64,000 bases of DNA from Salibaculum sp035270045 (GTDB lineage: Bacteria > Pseudomonadota > Alphaproteobacteria > Rhodobacterales > Rhodobacteraceae). This document shows positions 16,679 through 24,337 of the stretch, in pieces. Position 1 is the stretch's first letter. The number at the start of each line of letters is the position of its first letter. The DNA is taken from assembly GCF_035270045.1 (NCBI RefSeq), contig NZ_DATFIP010000030.1, positions 1 to 64,000 on the forward strand, read 5' to 3'. The notes under the pieces were generated by a model. The model did not search any database, was not told the DNA's origin, and worked only from the letters and a program-made list of their open reading frames with translations. The translations under genes and the position numbers were made by a program.

Positions 16679-16947
16679 AAACGGCAAGATAACGGCGACG
16701 AAGTGCCAGATTTCTGCCGCACAATCCGTGAAACAATCAAAGCTCACACTCCGGGATTGTCGCGATAGCAGCCAAAACCTCATGTTTTGAAGCCCCGCAG
16801 TCGGGCAGGCCCCGTGGGTAGACCCTGCCAGGTTTCACGGCCGCTGGGCCACCGTATTTTCCGCAACCGGTCAAACTGATGCCCCTTTGGTCCGTCACAA
16901 AAGTGCTCGAGCAGACAAGACACAACGAGTTTGGCGAGGACAGGATC
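16679..16947. other. Intergenic region with small hairpins, no gene seen
   Basis: This 269-base stretch is less GC-rich than its neighbours. It contains short inverted repeats (CAAAAC-CTCAT-GTTTTG near 16773-16789, and GGCAGG...CCCTGCC near 16805-16832). Minus-strand open frames across it lack coding character. It presumably carries the end of the pgeF operon and the promoter of the 55-residue protein. Confidence 0.5.
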
Positions 16948-17115
16948 ATGGCAATCAAGAAACGCTGGATGGCGGGCATCATCGAGGAAGCCGGGAAATG
17001 CACCACGAGAATGCCCTGGGACCGCGGGCTGCGCCGCGAGGCCTTCATCGCCAGCCGCAGGGCGGTCAGCTCCCTGCGCGACCGCGACGTCCGCACCCCG
17101 CGCCCTGCCGCCTGA
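16948..17115 (+). CDS. 55-residue basic protein of unknown function
   Basis: Starts MAIKKRWMAGIIEEAGK after a GAGGACAGG ribosome site. It is strongly basic at both ends and contains a short central TRMPWDRGLRREAFIASRR motif. I recall similar short basic proteins (xxMPWxRGxRRxAF) from Rhodobacteraceae genomes but know no function for them. It has its own promoter region and ends shortly before a strong terminator, so it is a monocistronic unit. A ribosome- or nucleic-acid-associated role would suit the charge, but this is speculation. Confidence 0.6.
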   Translation: MAIKKRWMAGIIEEAGKCTTRMPWDRGLRREAFIASRRAVSSLRDRDVRTPRPAA

Positions 17116-17183
17116 GCACGGATCGGCGCGATTCGCCCGCACAAACGGGCGGAGCCGCCCCCGAATTATGGCAACATCATCCA

Positions 17184-17213
17184 CGCCCGGCGAACAATCG
17201 CCGGGCGTTTTCT
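17184..17213 (+). terminator. Strong rho-independent terminator
   Basis: CGCCCGGCGA (17184-17193), an ACAA loop and TCGCCGGGCG (17198-17207) form a perfect 10-bp stem followed by TTTTCT. A smaller GGGCGGAGCCGCCC hairpin lies 25 bases upstream. It ends the transcript of the 55-residue protein. Confidence 0.88.
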
Positions 17214-17367
17214 GTATTGGACACCAAACCGGCACTGATGCGCATGAAATGCATCGAAAGATTGACGGAACCGAGCCGGCAGGACCAGTATACATCTGAC
17301 CGTAACGTTCCTCAGATGTTGTTCGGTGGGGGCCGACAGATGATGTGACCAACCGCAAGGTGATCGC

Positions 17368-18165
17368 ATGAGACGGACCCCGCTACAGGCTGCTGGTCTC
17401 GCAGCCGAACCAATGATCCCCCCGGTTCGTTCGGACCGGGTCGCTCGACCAGAAGGGCAACCTCGGCGCAGATCGCCTCTCATGCGCCGCTACGAGGTTG
17501 CCCATCTGCGCCCCAACGGGGACCTGCACGAGTTTCACCGCCTCGCCCCCGCCATTCCGGCCTTCGAGGACGGATTTGCCGCGCTTGCCCGCGGCTGCCT
17601 GTTGTCCACCGACCGCGGCACTGTCGCTATCGAGGACATCCTGCCGGGCGACCGGGTTCGAACCATCACCAATGGCTTCCAGACCGTGCTATGGCGCGGC
17701 TCGATCACTGTGATGCCCGGCAAGACACCGGATACCAGTGGGGCGGGTCGGCTGGTCCGGGTCTCGTCGGATGCGCTGGGGATCGGACGCCCAATGCCCG
17801 ACCTTCTGCTTGGGCCCTCGGCGCGGCTCTATTACCGGACCCCCACCATCGCGCATATCACCGGGCACGAGGCGGCCTTTGTGCCGATCACGGATTTCAT
17901 CGACGGCAATGCCATCTTCGAAGTCACGCCGCCCGGCGCCGTGCCTGTCTACCAGCTGGGTTTCGCCCGGCACGAACGCATACTGGCAAACGGCGTGGAA
18001 CTGGACAGCCATAACCCGGGCACCCGGCACGAGACCGGCCTGCGCCGCGAAATGCTGGAGCTTTACCTGAGCCTGTTTCCCCATGTGAACCGGCTCGACG
18101 ATTTCGGCCGGCTCATGCACCCGCGCATGTCTCTGCGCGATATCGATGTTTTCGACGTGGCCTGA
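17368..18165 (+). CDS. Hint_2 (Hedgehog/intein-like) domain protein 1
   Basis: A 265-residue protein whose Hint domain begins at the putative nucleophilic cysteine in ARGCLLSTDRGTVAIEDI (about residue 75) and continues with the block-B-like LLLGPSARLYYR and the C-terminal RHERILANGVELDSHNPG. Hint domains autoprocess peptide bonds; Hint_2 members of Rhodobacterales are usually linked to large secreted proteins or stand alone with unknown partners. The domain is C-terminal-complete but lacks an obvious C-extein. The start at 17368 is supported by AAGGTGATCGC; a second ATG lies at 17482. Confidence 0.82.
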   Translation: MRRTPLQAAGLAAEPMIPPVRSDRVARPEGQPRRRSPLMRRYEVAHLRPNGDLHEFHRLAPAIPAFEDGFAALARGCLLSTDRGTVAIEDILPGDRVRTITNGFQTVLWRGSITVMPGKTPDTSGAGRLVRVSSDALGIGRPMPDLLLGPSARLYYRTPTIAHITGHEAAFVPITDFIDGNAIFEVTPPGAVPVYQLGFARHERILANGVELDSHNPGTRHETGLRREMLELYLSLFPHVNRLDDFGRLMHPRMSLRDIDVFDVA

Positions 18166-18205
18166 CGTCTGCGACAGGGCGCCCGTCCGGACCGCAGAGC
18201 GCGCG

Positions 18206-18706
18206 TCAGGCCTCCCTGGCCAAGCGGGCCTCCAGAACCTCGAAGGGCACGCCGGGCTCGTCCTTGGCCCCGCGAATGACCAGCGAGGTCTTGACGCTTG
18301 CGACATTGGGTGCCGCCGTAAGGTCCTCGGTCAGGAAAGTCTGGAAAGACCGCAGGTCGGGGGCCACGCACTTGAGGATGAAATCCACCTCGCCGTTGAG
18401 CATGTGACACTCGCGCACCAGCGGCCAGCCGGCGCACTTCTCCTCGAAGGCGGTCAGGTCCTTCTCGGCCTGGCTGACCAGCCCGACCATGGCAAAGACC
18501 TGGACCTCGAAGCCCAGTTCGCGCGCGTCCACCTCGGCATGATAGCCGCGGATGAAGCCCTGCTCCTCAAGCGTGCGCACCCGCCGCAGACAGGGCGGCG
18601 CCGAGATTCCCACGCGCCGTGCCAGTTCAACGTTGGTCATGCGACCGTCCGACTGCAACTGGGCCAGGATCATGCGGTCGATCTCGTCCAATCGGGTGCT
18701 GGGCAT
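18206..18706 (-). CDS. Lrp/AsnC-family transcriptional regulator
   Basis: A 166-residue regulator with an N-terminal helix-turn-helix (LDEIDRMILAQLQSDGRM, then TNVELARRVGISAPPCLRRV) and a C-terminal RAM/AsnC effector domain (about residues 70-150; FAMVGLVSQAEKDLTAFEEK). Lrp proteins form octamers and respond to amino acids. The start at 18706 (MPSTRLDEIDRM) is preferred over an upstream in-frame ATG because it matches the family N-terminus and has AAGGA upstream. It is divergent from trxB; a palindrome in the 179-base gap could be its operator. Confidence 0.9.
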   Translation of the reverse strand: MPSTRLDEIDRMILAQLQSDGRMTNVELARRVGISAPPCLRRVRTLEEQGFIRGYHAEVDARELGFEVQVFAMVGLVSQAEKDLTAFEEKCAGWPLVRECHMLNGEVDFILKCVAPDLRSFQTFLTEDLTAAPNVASVKTSLVIRGAKDEPGVPFEVLEARLAREA

Positions 18707-18763
18707 GGGCGGGCCATCCTTATCCGGGGTGATTTGCGAGACGATACGCTCAAAGCCCTCTGG

Positions 18764-18780
18764 GCGCAATAATATTTCGC
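18764..18780. promoter_or_regulatory. Candidate Lrp/AsnC operator
   Basis: GCGcAATAaTATTtCGC is an inverted repeat with seven complementary base pairs around a central A and one mismatch pair. The GC-flanked AT core is typical of Lrp-family sites. It lies 58 bases upstream of the lrp start in the divergent lrp-trxB region. Confidence 0.5.
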
Positions 18781-18862
18781 CGTAACGCAAGATCGTTTCA
18801 CCTGCTTTTTGCGACGATCGGCCCCTTTCGCCCGACGCCCGGCCCCCCTATACCGGGGCGCG

Positions 18863-18872
18863 TGTCACGTGA
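18863..18872. promoter_or_regulatory. TGTCACGTGA element in the trxB leader
   Basis: The 8-bp palindrome TCACGTGA with a TG extension overlaps the trxB ribosome-binding site and lies just below a TATACC (-10-like, 18849-18854). The same ten bases recur in the ppaC promoter at 33735-33744. Confidence 0.4.
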
Positions 18873-18885
18873 AGGGAATAGCGCC

Positions 18886-19875
18886 ATGACTGAGCAACGC
18901 CGCTCCAAGGTTTTGATCATCGGCTCGGGTCCGGCGGGCTATACCGCCGCCGTCTACGCCAGCCGCGCCATGCTGAAACCGATCCTGGTGCAGGGCATTG
19001 AACCGGGCGGCCAGCTGACCACCACCACAGACGTCGAGAACTGGCCCGGCGAAACGGAAATCCAGGGCCCCGACCTGATGGTCAACATGGAGGCCCATGC
19101 CAAGGCGGTCGGAACCGAGATCATCGGCGACATCATCACCTCGATCGATTTCGACACCCGCCCCTTCGTCGCGCAATCCGACAGCGGCACCGAATATGTG
19201 GCCGACGCCATCATCCTGGCCACCGGCGCCCGCGCGAAATGGCTGGGCCTGCCGTCGGAAGAGAAATTCAAGGGCTTCGGCGTCTCGGCCTGTGCCACCT
19301 GCGACGGGTTCTTCTATCGCGGCCAGGACATCGCGGTGATCGGCGGCGGCAACACCGCCGTGGAAGAGGCGCTGTTCCTGACCAATTTCGCCAGCAAGGT
19401 GACGCTGATACACCGCCGTGACGAGCTGCGCGCGGAAAAGATCCTCCAGGACCGGCTTTTCAAGCACCCCAAGGTCGAGATCATGTGGGACCATCAACTT
19501 GACGAGGTGCATGGCGCCGACGACCCGTTGGGTGTGGAGGGGATCAAGGTTCGGAACGTGAAAACCGACGCGACGACCGATCTGGCGGTCAAGGGCGTTT
19601 TCGTGGCCATAGGGCACGCGCCGGCCAATGAACTGGTCAAGGACGCGCTGGAAACGCACATGGGCGGCTATGTCGTGACCAAGCCCGACAGCACCGAGAC
19701 CAGTATCCCCGGCATCTATGCCGCCGGCGACCTGACCGATCACAAGTATCGCCAGGCCGTGACCTCGGCGGGCATGGGGTGCATGGCGGCCCTCGAGGCG
19801 GAACGCTGGCTGGCCGAACAGGAAGACGCCGGCGAACCGGCCCCCGAGGTCGCCAACGAACCCGAAAGCGCCTGA
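18886..19875 (+). CDS. trxB: Thioredoxin reductase
   Basis: NADPH-dependent flavoprotein that reduces thioredoxin. The protein has 329 residues. The FAD-binding GxGxxG is IIGSGPAGYTAAVYASRA in the first 30 residues, the redox pair is ACATCDGFF (about residues 138-146), the NADPH site is VIGGGNTAVEEALFL, and GIYAAGDLTDHKYRQ closes the FAD site. GAAGGGA eight bases upstream fixes the start. A short acidic C-terminal tail (EVANEPESA) extends beyond the usual end. Divergent from the lrp gene. Confidence 0.96.
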   Translation: MTEQRRSKVLIIGSGPAGYTAAVYASRAMLKPILVQGIEPGGQLTTTTDVENWPGETEIQGPDLMVNMEAHAKAVGTEIIGDIITSIDFDTRPFVAQSDSGTEYVADAIILATGARAKWLGLPSEEKFKGFGVSACATCDGFFYRGQDIAVIGGGNTAVEEALFLTNFASKVTLIHRRDELRAEKILQDRLFKHPKVEIMWDHQLDEVHGADDPLGVEGIKVRNVKTDATTDLAVKGVFVAIGHAPANELVKDALETHMGGYVVTKPDSTETSIPGIYAAGDLTDHKYRQAVTSAGMGCMAALEAERWLAEQEDAGEPAPEVANEPESA

Positions 19876-19936
19876 GTTCAAGCGACCAAGGTGGCCTGAC
19901 GCGCGCTGATCACGCGGAGCGCTTATGCTCGCCCTT

Positions 19937-19957
19937 CGCCGGACCGCCCGTCCGGCG
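19937..19957 (+). other. Hairpin downstream of trxB
   Basis: CGCCGGAC (19937-19944) pairs perfectly with GTCCGGCG (19950-19957) across CGCCC. There is no immediate U-run (GCTTTTC comes 12 bases later), so termination is possible but not certain. Confidence 0.5.
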
Positions 19958-20033
19958 CGCAATGGCGCGGCTTTTCGGCAACAGGCCGGCGGGACGGCCC
20001 GAACAGGGTTTTTTTCACCTGCAATGCGTGTAA

Positions 20034-20053
20034 TTCGTTCATCCGTGAACAAA
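20034..20053. promoter_or_regulatory. Inverted repeat directly before the HTH-Sat-APSK gene
   Basis: TTCGTTCA-TCCG-TGAACAAA has seven of eight complementary positions (perfect core GTTCA/TGAAC) and ends two bases before the start codon at 20056. Its position suits an operator for the winged-helix domain encoded by the same gene, or a structure controlling initiation. Confidence 0.45.
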
Positions 20054-20055
20054 CC

Positions 20056-22146
20056 ATGAGTCGTGCCGTGCCCACCCAGACGACACCCCCGATGACGGAC
20101 GAGGAAGACGCGCTCTTCCGGCTGTTACGCCAGGTCGACCTGGCGCCCGACGCCTCGCAGCGCGCGACGGCCGAGGCTGTCGGCATGTCCCTGGGCAGCG
20201 TGAACGCCCTGCTCAAGTCGGCGATCAACGCCGGGTTCATCAAAACCGGCGATCCTCCGGGCGGCGACCGGCGCAAACGCGTCTCCTACATGTTGACCCA
20301 CAAGGGCGCCACGGAACACGCCCGTCTGACGGATCGCTTTCTCGCCCGCAAATTCGCCGAGTATGACGCGCTCCACGCGGAACTCACAGGCTCTACCAGC
20401 GGTCACTATCCGCCCAGTACCAGGACTACATTGATGCAAAGCAACCTCGCCCCGATTCCCGAACTATTCGTGTCCTACGACAGCGCTCAGAAGCTCAAGG
20501 CCGACGCCGCCGAGTTGACGAGCTGGGACCTCAGCCCACGCCAGATCTGCGATCTTGAGTTGCTTATGAACGGCGGGTTCAACCCCCTCAAGGGGTTCCT
20601 GCCGGAAGACGATTACAACAGCGTCGTCGAGACCATGCGCCTGGCAGACGGCACGCTCTGGCCAATGCCGATCACGCTGGACGTGAGCGAGACCTTTGCC
20701 GACAGCATAGAGATCGGCCAGGACATCGCGCTGCGAGACCAGGAAGGCGTGATCCTGGGCACCATGACCGTGACCGACCGCTGGACGCCCGACAAGGCGC
20801 GCGAAGCCGAGCATGTCTTCGGCGCCGACGACAGCGCCCACCCGGCCGTCAATTACCTGCACAACACCGCCGGCAAAGTCTACCTGGGCGGGCCGGTCAC
20901 TGGCATCCAGCAGCCGGTCCACTACGATTTCCGCGGCCGCCGCGACACCCCGAACGAGTTGCGCGCGCTCTTTCGCAAGCTGGGTTGGCGCCGCGTCGTG
21001 GCCTTCCAGACGCGCAACCCGCTGCACCGCGCGCACCAGGAACTGACCTTCCGCGCCGCAAAGGAGACCCAGGCCAACCTGCTGATCCACCCTGTCGTGG
21101 GCCTGACCAAACCCGGCGACGTGGACCATTTCACCCGCGTGCGCTGCTACGAGGCGGTGCTTGACAAGTATCCGCAATCGACCACCACCATGTCGCTGCT
21201 CAACCTGGCCATGCGCATGGCCGGCCCGCGCGAGGCTGTCTGGCACGGGATCATCCGGCGCAATCACGGCTGCACGCACATGATCGTGGGCCGCGATCAT
21301 GCAGGACCGGGCAAGAACAGCCAGGGCGAGGATTTCTACGGCCCCTACGATGCACAGGAGTTGTTCCGCGCGCTCCAGGACGAGATCGGCCTCGAGATGG
21401 TCGACTTCAAGCACATGGTCTACGTGCAGGAACGTGCCCAGTACGAGCCGGCTGACGAGATCGCGGACCGCGACAACGTCACCATCCTGAACATCTCGGG
21501 CACCGAGCTGCGCCGCCGCCTCGCCGAAGGGCTCGAAATCCCCGATTGGTTCTCGTTTCCCGAAGTCGTGCAGGAGCTGCGCCGCACCCGTCCGCCCCGG
21601 TCCAATCAAGGCTTCACCGTCTTCTTCACCGGCCTTTCCGGGTCGGGCAAGTCGACCATCGCCAATGCGCTCATGGTCAAGCTGATGGAGATGGGGGGCC
21701 GCCCGGTGACGCTTCTGGACGGGGACATCGTGCGCAAGAACCTGTCCTCGGAACTGGGCTTTTCCAAGGAACACCGCGACCTGAACATTCGCCGGATCGG
21801 TTATGTCGCCAGTGAAATCACCAAGAACGGCGGCATCGCCATCTGCGCCCCGATTGCCCCCTACGCGGCCACCCGCCGCGCTGTGCGCGAGGAGATCGAG
21901 CAATATGGCGCGTTCCTCGAAGTCCATGTCGCGACCACCCTGGAGGAATGCGAACGCCGCGACCGCAAGGGGCTTTACAAGATGGCGCGCGAGGGAAAGA
22001 TCAAGGAATTCACCGGGATTTCCGATCCTTACGATGTTCCCGAGAACCCGGAACTGCGTGTCGAAACCGAGAACGTCGACGTCGACAACTGCGCGCACCA
22101 GGTGGTCCTGAAGCTGGAAAGCCTGGGGCTGATCGCCGGGAACTGA
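20056..22146 (+). CDS. Winged-helix (EPS-associated MarR type) fused to sulfate adenylyltransferase/APS kinase
   Basis: A 696-codon uninterrupted frame. Residues about 13-115 match the EPS-associated MarR family: a winged helix (SQRATAEAVGMSLGSVNALL) and the end HARLTDRFLARKFAEYDAL. From about residue 127 (MQSNLAPIPELFVSYDSAQK) it is a standard bifunctional Sat-CysC of 570 residues: the sulfurylase NPLHRAHQE and GRDHAGPG motifs, then an APS kinase with P-loop FTGLSGSGKST near residue 528. It converts sulfate and ATP to APS and then PAPS. A separate start at ATG 20434 (AGGACTACATTG upstream) could also give the enzyme alone. Whether the fusion protein is made, or the HTH and enzyme come from alternative starts, is open. 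Confidence 0.85.
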   Translation: MSRAVPTQTTPPMTDEEDALFRLLRQVDLAPDASQRATAEAVGMSLGSVNALLKSAINAGFIKTGDPPGGDRRKRVSYMLTHKGATEHARLTDRFLARKFAEYDALHAELTGSTSGHYPPSTRTTLMQSNLAPIPELFVSYDSAQKLKADAAELTSWDLSPRQICDLELLMNGGFNPLKGFLPEDDYNSVVETMRLADGTLWPMPITLDVSETFADSIEIGQDIALRDQEGVILGTMTVTDRWTPDKAREAEHVFGADDSAHPAVNYLHNTAGKVYLGGPVTGIQQPVHYDFRGRRDTPNELRALFRKLGWRRVVAFQTRNPLHRAHQELTFRAAKETQANLLIHPVVGLTKPGDVDHFTRVRCYEAVLDKYPQSTTTMSLLNLAMRMAGPREAVWHGIIRRNHGCTHMIVGRDHAGPGKNSQGEDFYGPYDAQELFRALQDEIGLEMVDFKHMVYVQERAQYEPADEIADRDNVTILNISGTELRRRLAEGLEIPDWFSFPEVVQELRRTRPPRSNQGFTVFFTGLSGSGKSTIANALMVKLMEMGGRPVTLLDGDIVRKNLSSELGFSKEHRDLNIRRIGYVASEITKNGGIAICAPIAPYAATRRAVREEIEQYGAFLEVHVATTLEECERRDRKGLYKMAREGKIKEFTGISDPYDVPENPELRVETENVDVDNCAHQVVLKLESLGLIAGN

Positions 22147-22282
22147 CACCAGACGAAGGACGCGGAACGGTCTTCGCCGGGCATCCTGCGGGAACCGTGG
22201 CCGCAACAGTGCCGGGGGGCCTTTGGCCGTCCTGGCGCCGCATTGCGGCTGTGATTGGCGACATCAAACGCTTGTCGGCGCG

Positions 22283-22307
22283 GGCCGAAACGCAATGCGT
22301 TTCGGCC
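22283..22307. terminator. Bidirectional hairpin between convergent genes
   Basis: GGCCGAAACGC (22283-22293), loop AAT, GCGTTTCGGCC (22297-22307): a perfect 11-bp stem touching the stop codon of the minus-strand deacylase gene and 136 bases after the Sat-APSK stop. No long U-run on either strand, so it is a likely but not ideal terminator. Confidence 0.6.
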
Positions 22308-23347
22308 TAGATAATCTCGTCCTCGTCGAAAATGGGCGATGCCTCCAGTTGACTGGACAGTTCTTCGACGGTGTCGGCTGCACGTTCATGAGGGGTATCG
22401 GCGATGTGGAATAGCGCGTCACCCTCGTTGACCACCGGCAGCACCGCGCGGCCGACGATGATCCCGCCGCCGGGCGCGAGAACCTCGGTCTCGACCTCGC
22501 CGAAGGGGTCGGCAACGGCGGCGATCACCTCGCCCTCTTCCACCACGTCACCATCCGCGCGAAAACTGCGCAGAAGACCGCCCGCCGGCGCGCGCACCCA
22601 ACTGCTTGAATAGGAAAACAGCGGCTTGCGGCGGGCCTTGGCGATACCCTTGGCCGGCAGCATGTCCATCGCGCGCAGCACCCGCAGGATACCGGCGACC
22701 CCAGCGCGCGCGGCCATTTCATCAAAGCGCAGCCCCTCGCCCGCCTCGTAGAGCAGCACGTCGATTCCGGCCCGCTTGGCCTCGGCACGCAATGACCCGT
22801 CGCGCAACTCCGAGGTCAGCACCACGGGCGCGCCGAAAGCCTCGGCCATGGCGACCATGCGCTCGTTGCCGCGGTTGATGCGCACCTGCGGCAGATTGGT
22901 GCGATGTACCGCCGCCGAATGCAGGTCGATCCCGAGGTCGCAGCGTTTGACCACGGTATCGAGGAATATCTCGGCCAGTCGCGAAGCCAGCGACCCGCGC
23001 GCATAGCCCGGAAAACTGCGGTTCAGGTCGCGCCGGTCCGGCAGGTAGCGCGACCTGTTCTGAAAGCCGAAGGAATTGACGATGGGCACGACCAGAAGCG
23101 TCCCGCGCAGCCGCGACAGCAGCGGCGATTGCAGCAGCCGGCGACAGATTTCCACGCCCACCACCTCGTCCCCATGGACGGCGGCGCTGACGAAGACCGT
23201 GGGGCCCTTGCGACGCCCATGAATGGCATGGACCGAGAGGTTGACCGGCGTGTGATCCGACAAGAGGCTGACAGGCAGTTCCACCGTCGCCCGCGTCCCG
23301 GGGGCGATGACATGCCCGTTGAGCTTGAATCCCTTGCGTTTCGCCAT
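22307..23347 (-). CDS. Succinylglutamate desuccinylase/aspartoacylase-family (M14-like) protein
   Basis: A 346-residue zinc hydrolase of the AstE/AspA group. Zinc ligands are visible as AAVHGDEVVGVEICRRL (H and E, about residues 58-62) and DLHSAAVHR (H, about 142); DLNRSFPG and YEAGEGLRFDE (catalytic Glu) complete the site. A biotinyl-lipoyl-like C-terminal segment (GLLRSFRADGDVVEEGEVIAAV in parts: RSFRADGDVVEEG, EVIAAV) is typical of this subgroup, which deacylates N-acyl amino acids or related amides. Substrate unknown. It ends on a hairpin. Confidence 0.85.
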   Translation of the reverse strand: MAKRKGFKLNGHVIAPGTRATVELPVSLLSDHTPVNLSVHAIHGRRKGPTVFVSAAVHGDEVVGVEICRRLLQSPLLSRLRGTLLVVPIVNSFGFQNRSRYLPDRRDLNRSFPGYARGSLASRLAEIFLDTVVKRCDLGIDLHSAAVHRTNLPQVRINRGNERMVAMAEAFGAPVVLTSELRDGSLRAEAKRAGIDVLLYEAGEGLRFDEMAARAGVAGILRVLRAMDMLPAKGIAKARRKPLFSYSSSWVRAPAGGLLRSFRADGDVVEEGEVIAAVADPFGEVETEVLAPGGGIIVGRAVLPVVNEGDALFHIADTPHERAADTVEELSSQLEASPIFDEDEII

Positions 23348-23442
23348 GCCGATCCTCTCTCGGTTGGTCCGTCCAGAAAAGGCATATCGGTCGACAAGGC
23401 AACCCCTTGCACAGCTTGCACCGGGCTGGAACGCTTGCGCCC

Positions 23443-24123
23443 ATGCTGACGGTGGCGCTTACATCCATTCCCCCGCGCTTTGCCGGGCTGGAGGCGACCT
23501 TGGACAGTCTGCTGGTCCAGACGGAGGTGGACAGGGTCGTCCTGACCTTGCCGCGCCATTACACGCGGTTCCCCGGACCGGTGACACCCCCGCACTTGCC
23601 GGACGGGATCACCCTGAACTGGACCGATACAGACATCGGCCCTGCCACCAAGGTGCTGCCACTGGCCGCGCGCATGGCCCCGCACGATCCGATCCTGATA
23701 TGCGACGACGACTGGGCCTACGGACCCGGCTGGGCAGCGGGGTTCGCGGCTGCCCATGCGGCTGACCCGACTGTAGCACTTTCGGCCCAGCCCTTCGAGG
23801 CGCACCGCGTCGGACGCCCCCGGGGAACGATCGCACAGGGGTTCGCCGGGCTGCTGTTGACCCCGCGCATGCTGGCGCCTCTCGCGCCGCCGCCCGCGCG
23901 TTTCAGGGCGGTCGACGATATCTGGCTGTCCGCGCTGCTGGGCGCCAACAGCGTGGACATCCGCGCCCTGCCCCATTTGCGGCCCCTCGCGCGGCCGACC
24001 GGGAACGAGGCTTCGCCGCTTCAGGCCAGCACGGACCGTGCCGCCCTCAACCGGGCCTGCGCGGCCTACTGTGGCGATCGTTTCGGGATCTGGGGCCGGG
24101 ACCCCACGCTCAGTGCACGGTGA
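23443..24123 (+). CDS. Putative glycosyltransferase (DxD motif)
   Basis: A 226-residue protein beginning with a GT-A-like strand (LTVALTSIPPRFAGLEATL), a DDDW acceptor/metal motif in ILICDDDWAYGPGW at about residues 84-97, and a later VDDIWLSALLG that resembles the second acidic site. These are features of a small glycosyltransferase acting on a nucleotide sugar; sugar and acceptor are unknown. The C-terminus overlaps the convergent DUF1150 gene by 14 bases. A TTG start 36 bases upstream is possible but less likely than ATG. Confidence 0.7.
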   Translation: MLTVALTSIPPRFAGLEATLDSLLVQTEVDRVVLTLPRHYTRFPGPVTPPHLPDGITLNWTDTDIGPATKVLPLAARMAPHDPILICDDDWAYGPGWAAGFAAAHAADPTVALSAQPFEAHRVGRPRGTIAQGFAGLLLTPRMLAPLAPPPARFRAVDDIWLSALLGANSVDIRALPHLRPLARPTGNEASPLQASTDRAALNRACAAYCGDRFGIWGRDPTLSAR

Positions 24124-24334
24124 CCGGCGTCATGTCGTGCTGCCGTGCCAGCGCGAAAGCCAGCGCGCGATTCGCGACAAGGGCCAATTGCTGGCCATCA
24201 CTGTCATGGACGGCATAGACATGCTCCATCCCGTCGGAGTGCTCGCGCACCTCGTCGGGCAGATCAGCGACCGCCACCGGCTTGACATAGACAAGCCGAT
24301 CACCCGGCGCATCGAAATCGTATTTCGTGTTCAT
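24110..24334 (-). CDS. DUF1150 small protein
   Basis: A 74-residue acidic protein (DFDAPGDRLVYVKPVAVADLP, in parts DFDAPGDRLVYVKPV and ADLPDEV) matching DUF1150, which in Rhodobacteraceae and Rhizobiales is almost always next to an Hsp20 gene, as here (three bases between). The C-terminal VANRALAFALARQHDMTPVTVH is family-typical. A role as partner or regulator of the small heat-shock protein is inferred from gene order. Its stop lies inside the convergent glycosyltransferase gene. Confidence 0.85.
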   Translation of the reverse strand: MNTKYDFDAPGDRLVYVKPVAVADLPDEVREHSDGMEHVYAVHDSDGQQLALVANRALAFALARQHDMTPVTVH

Positions 24335-24337
24335 GGG

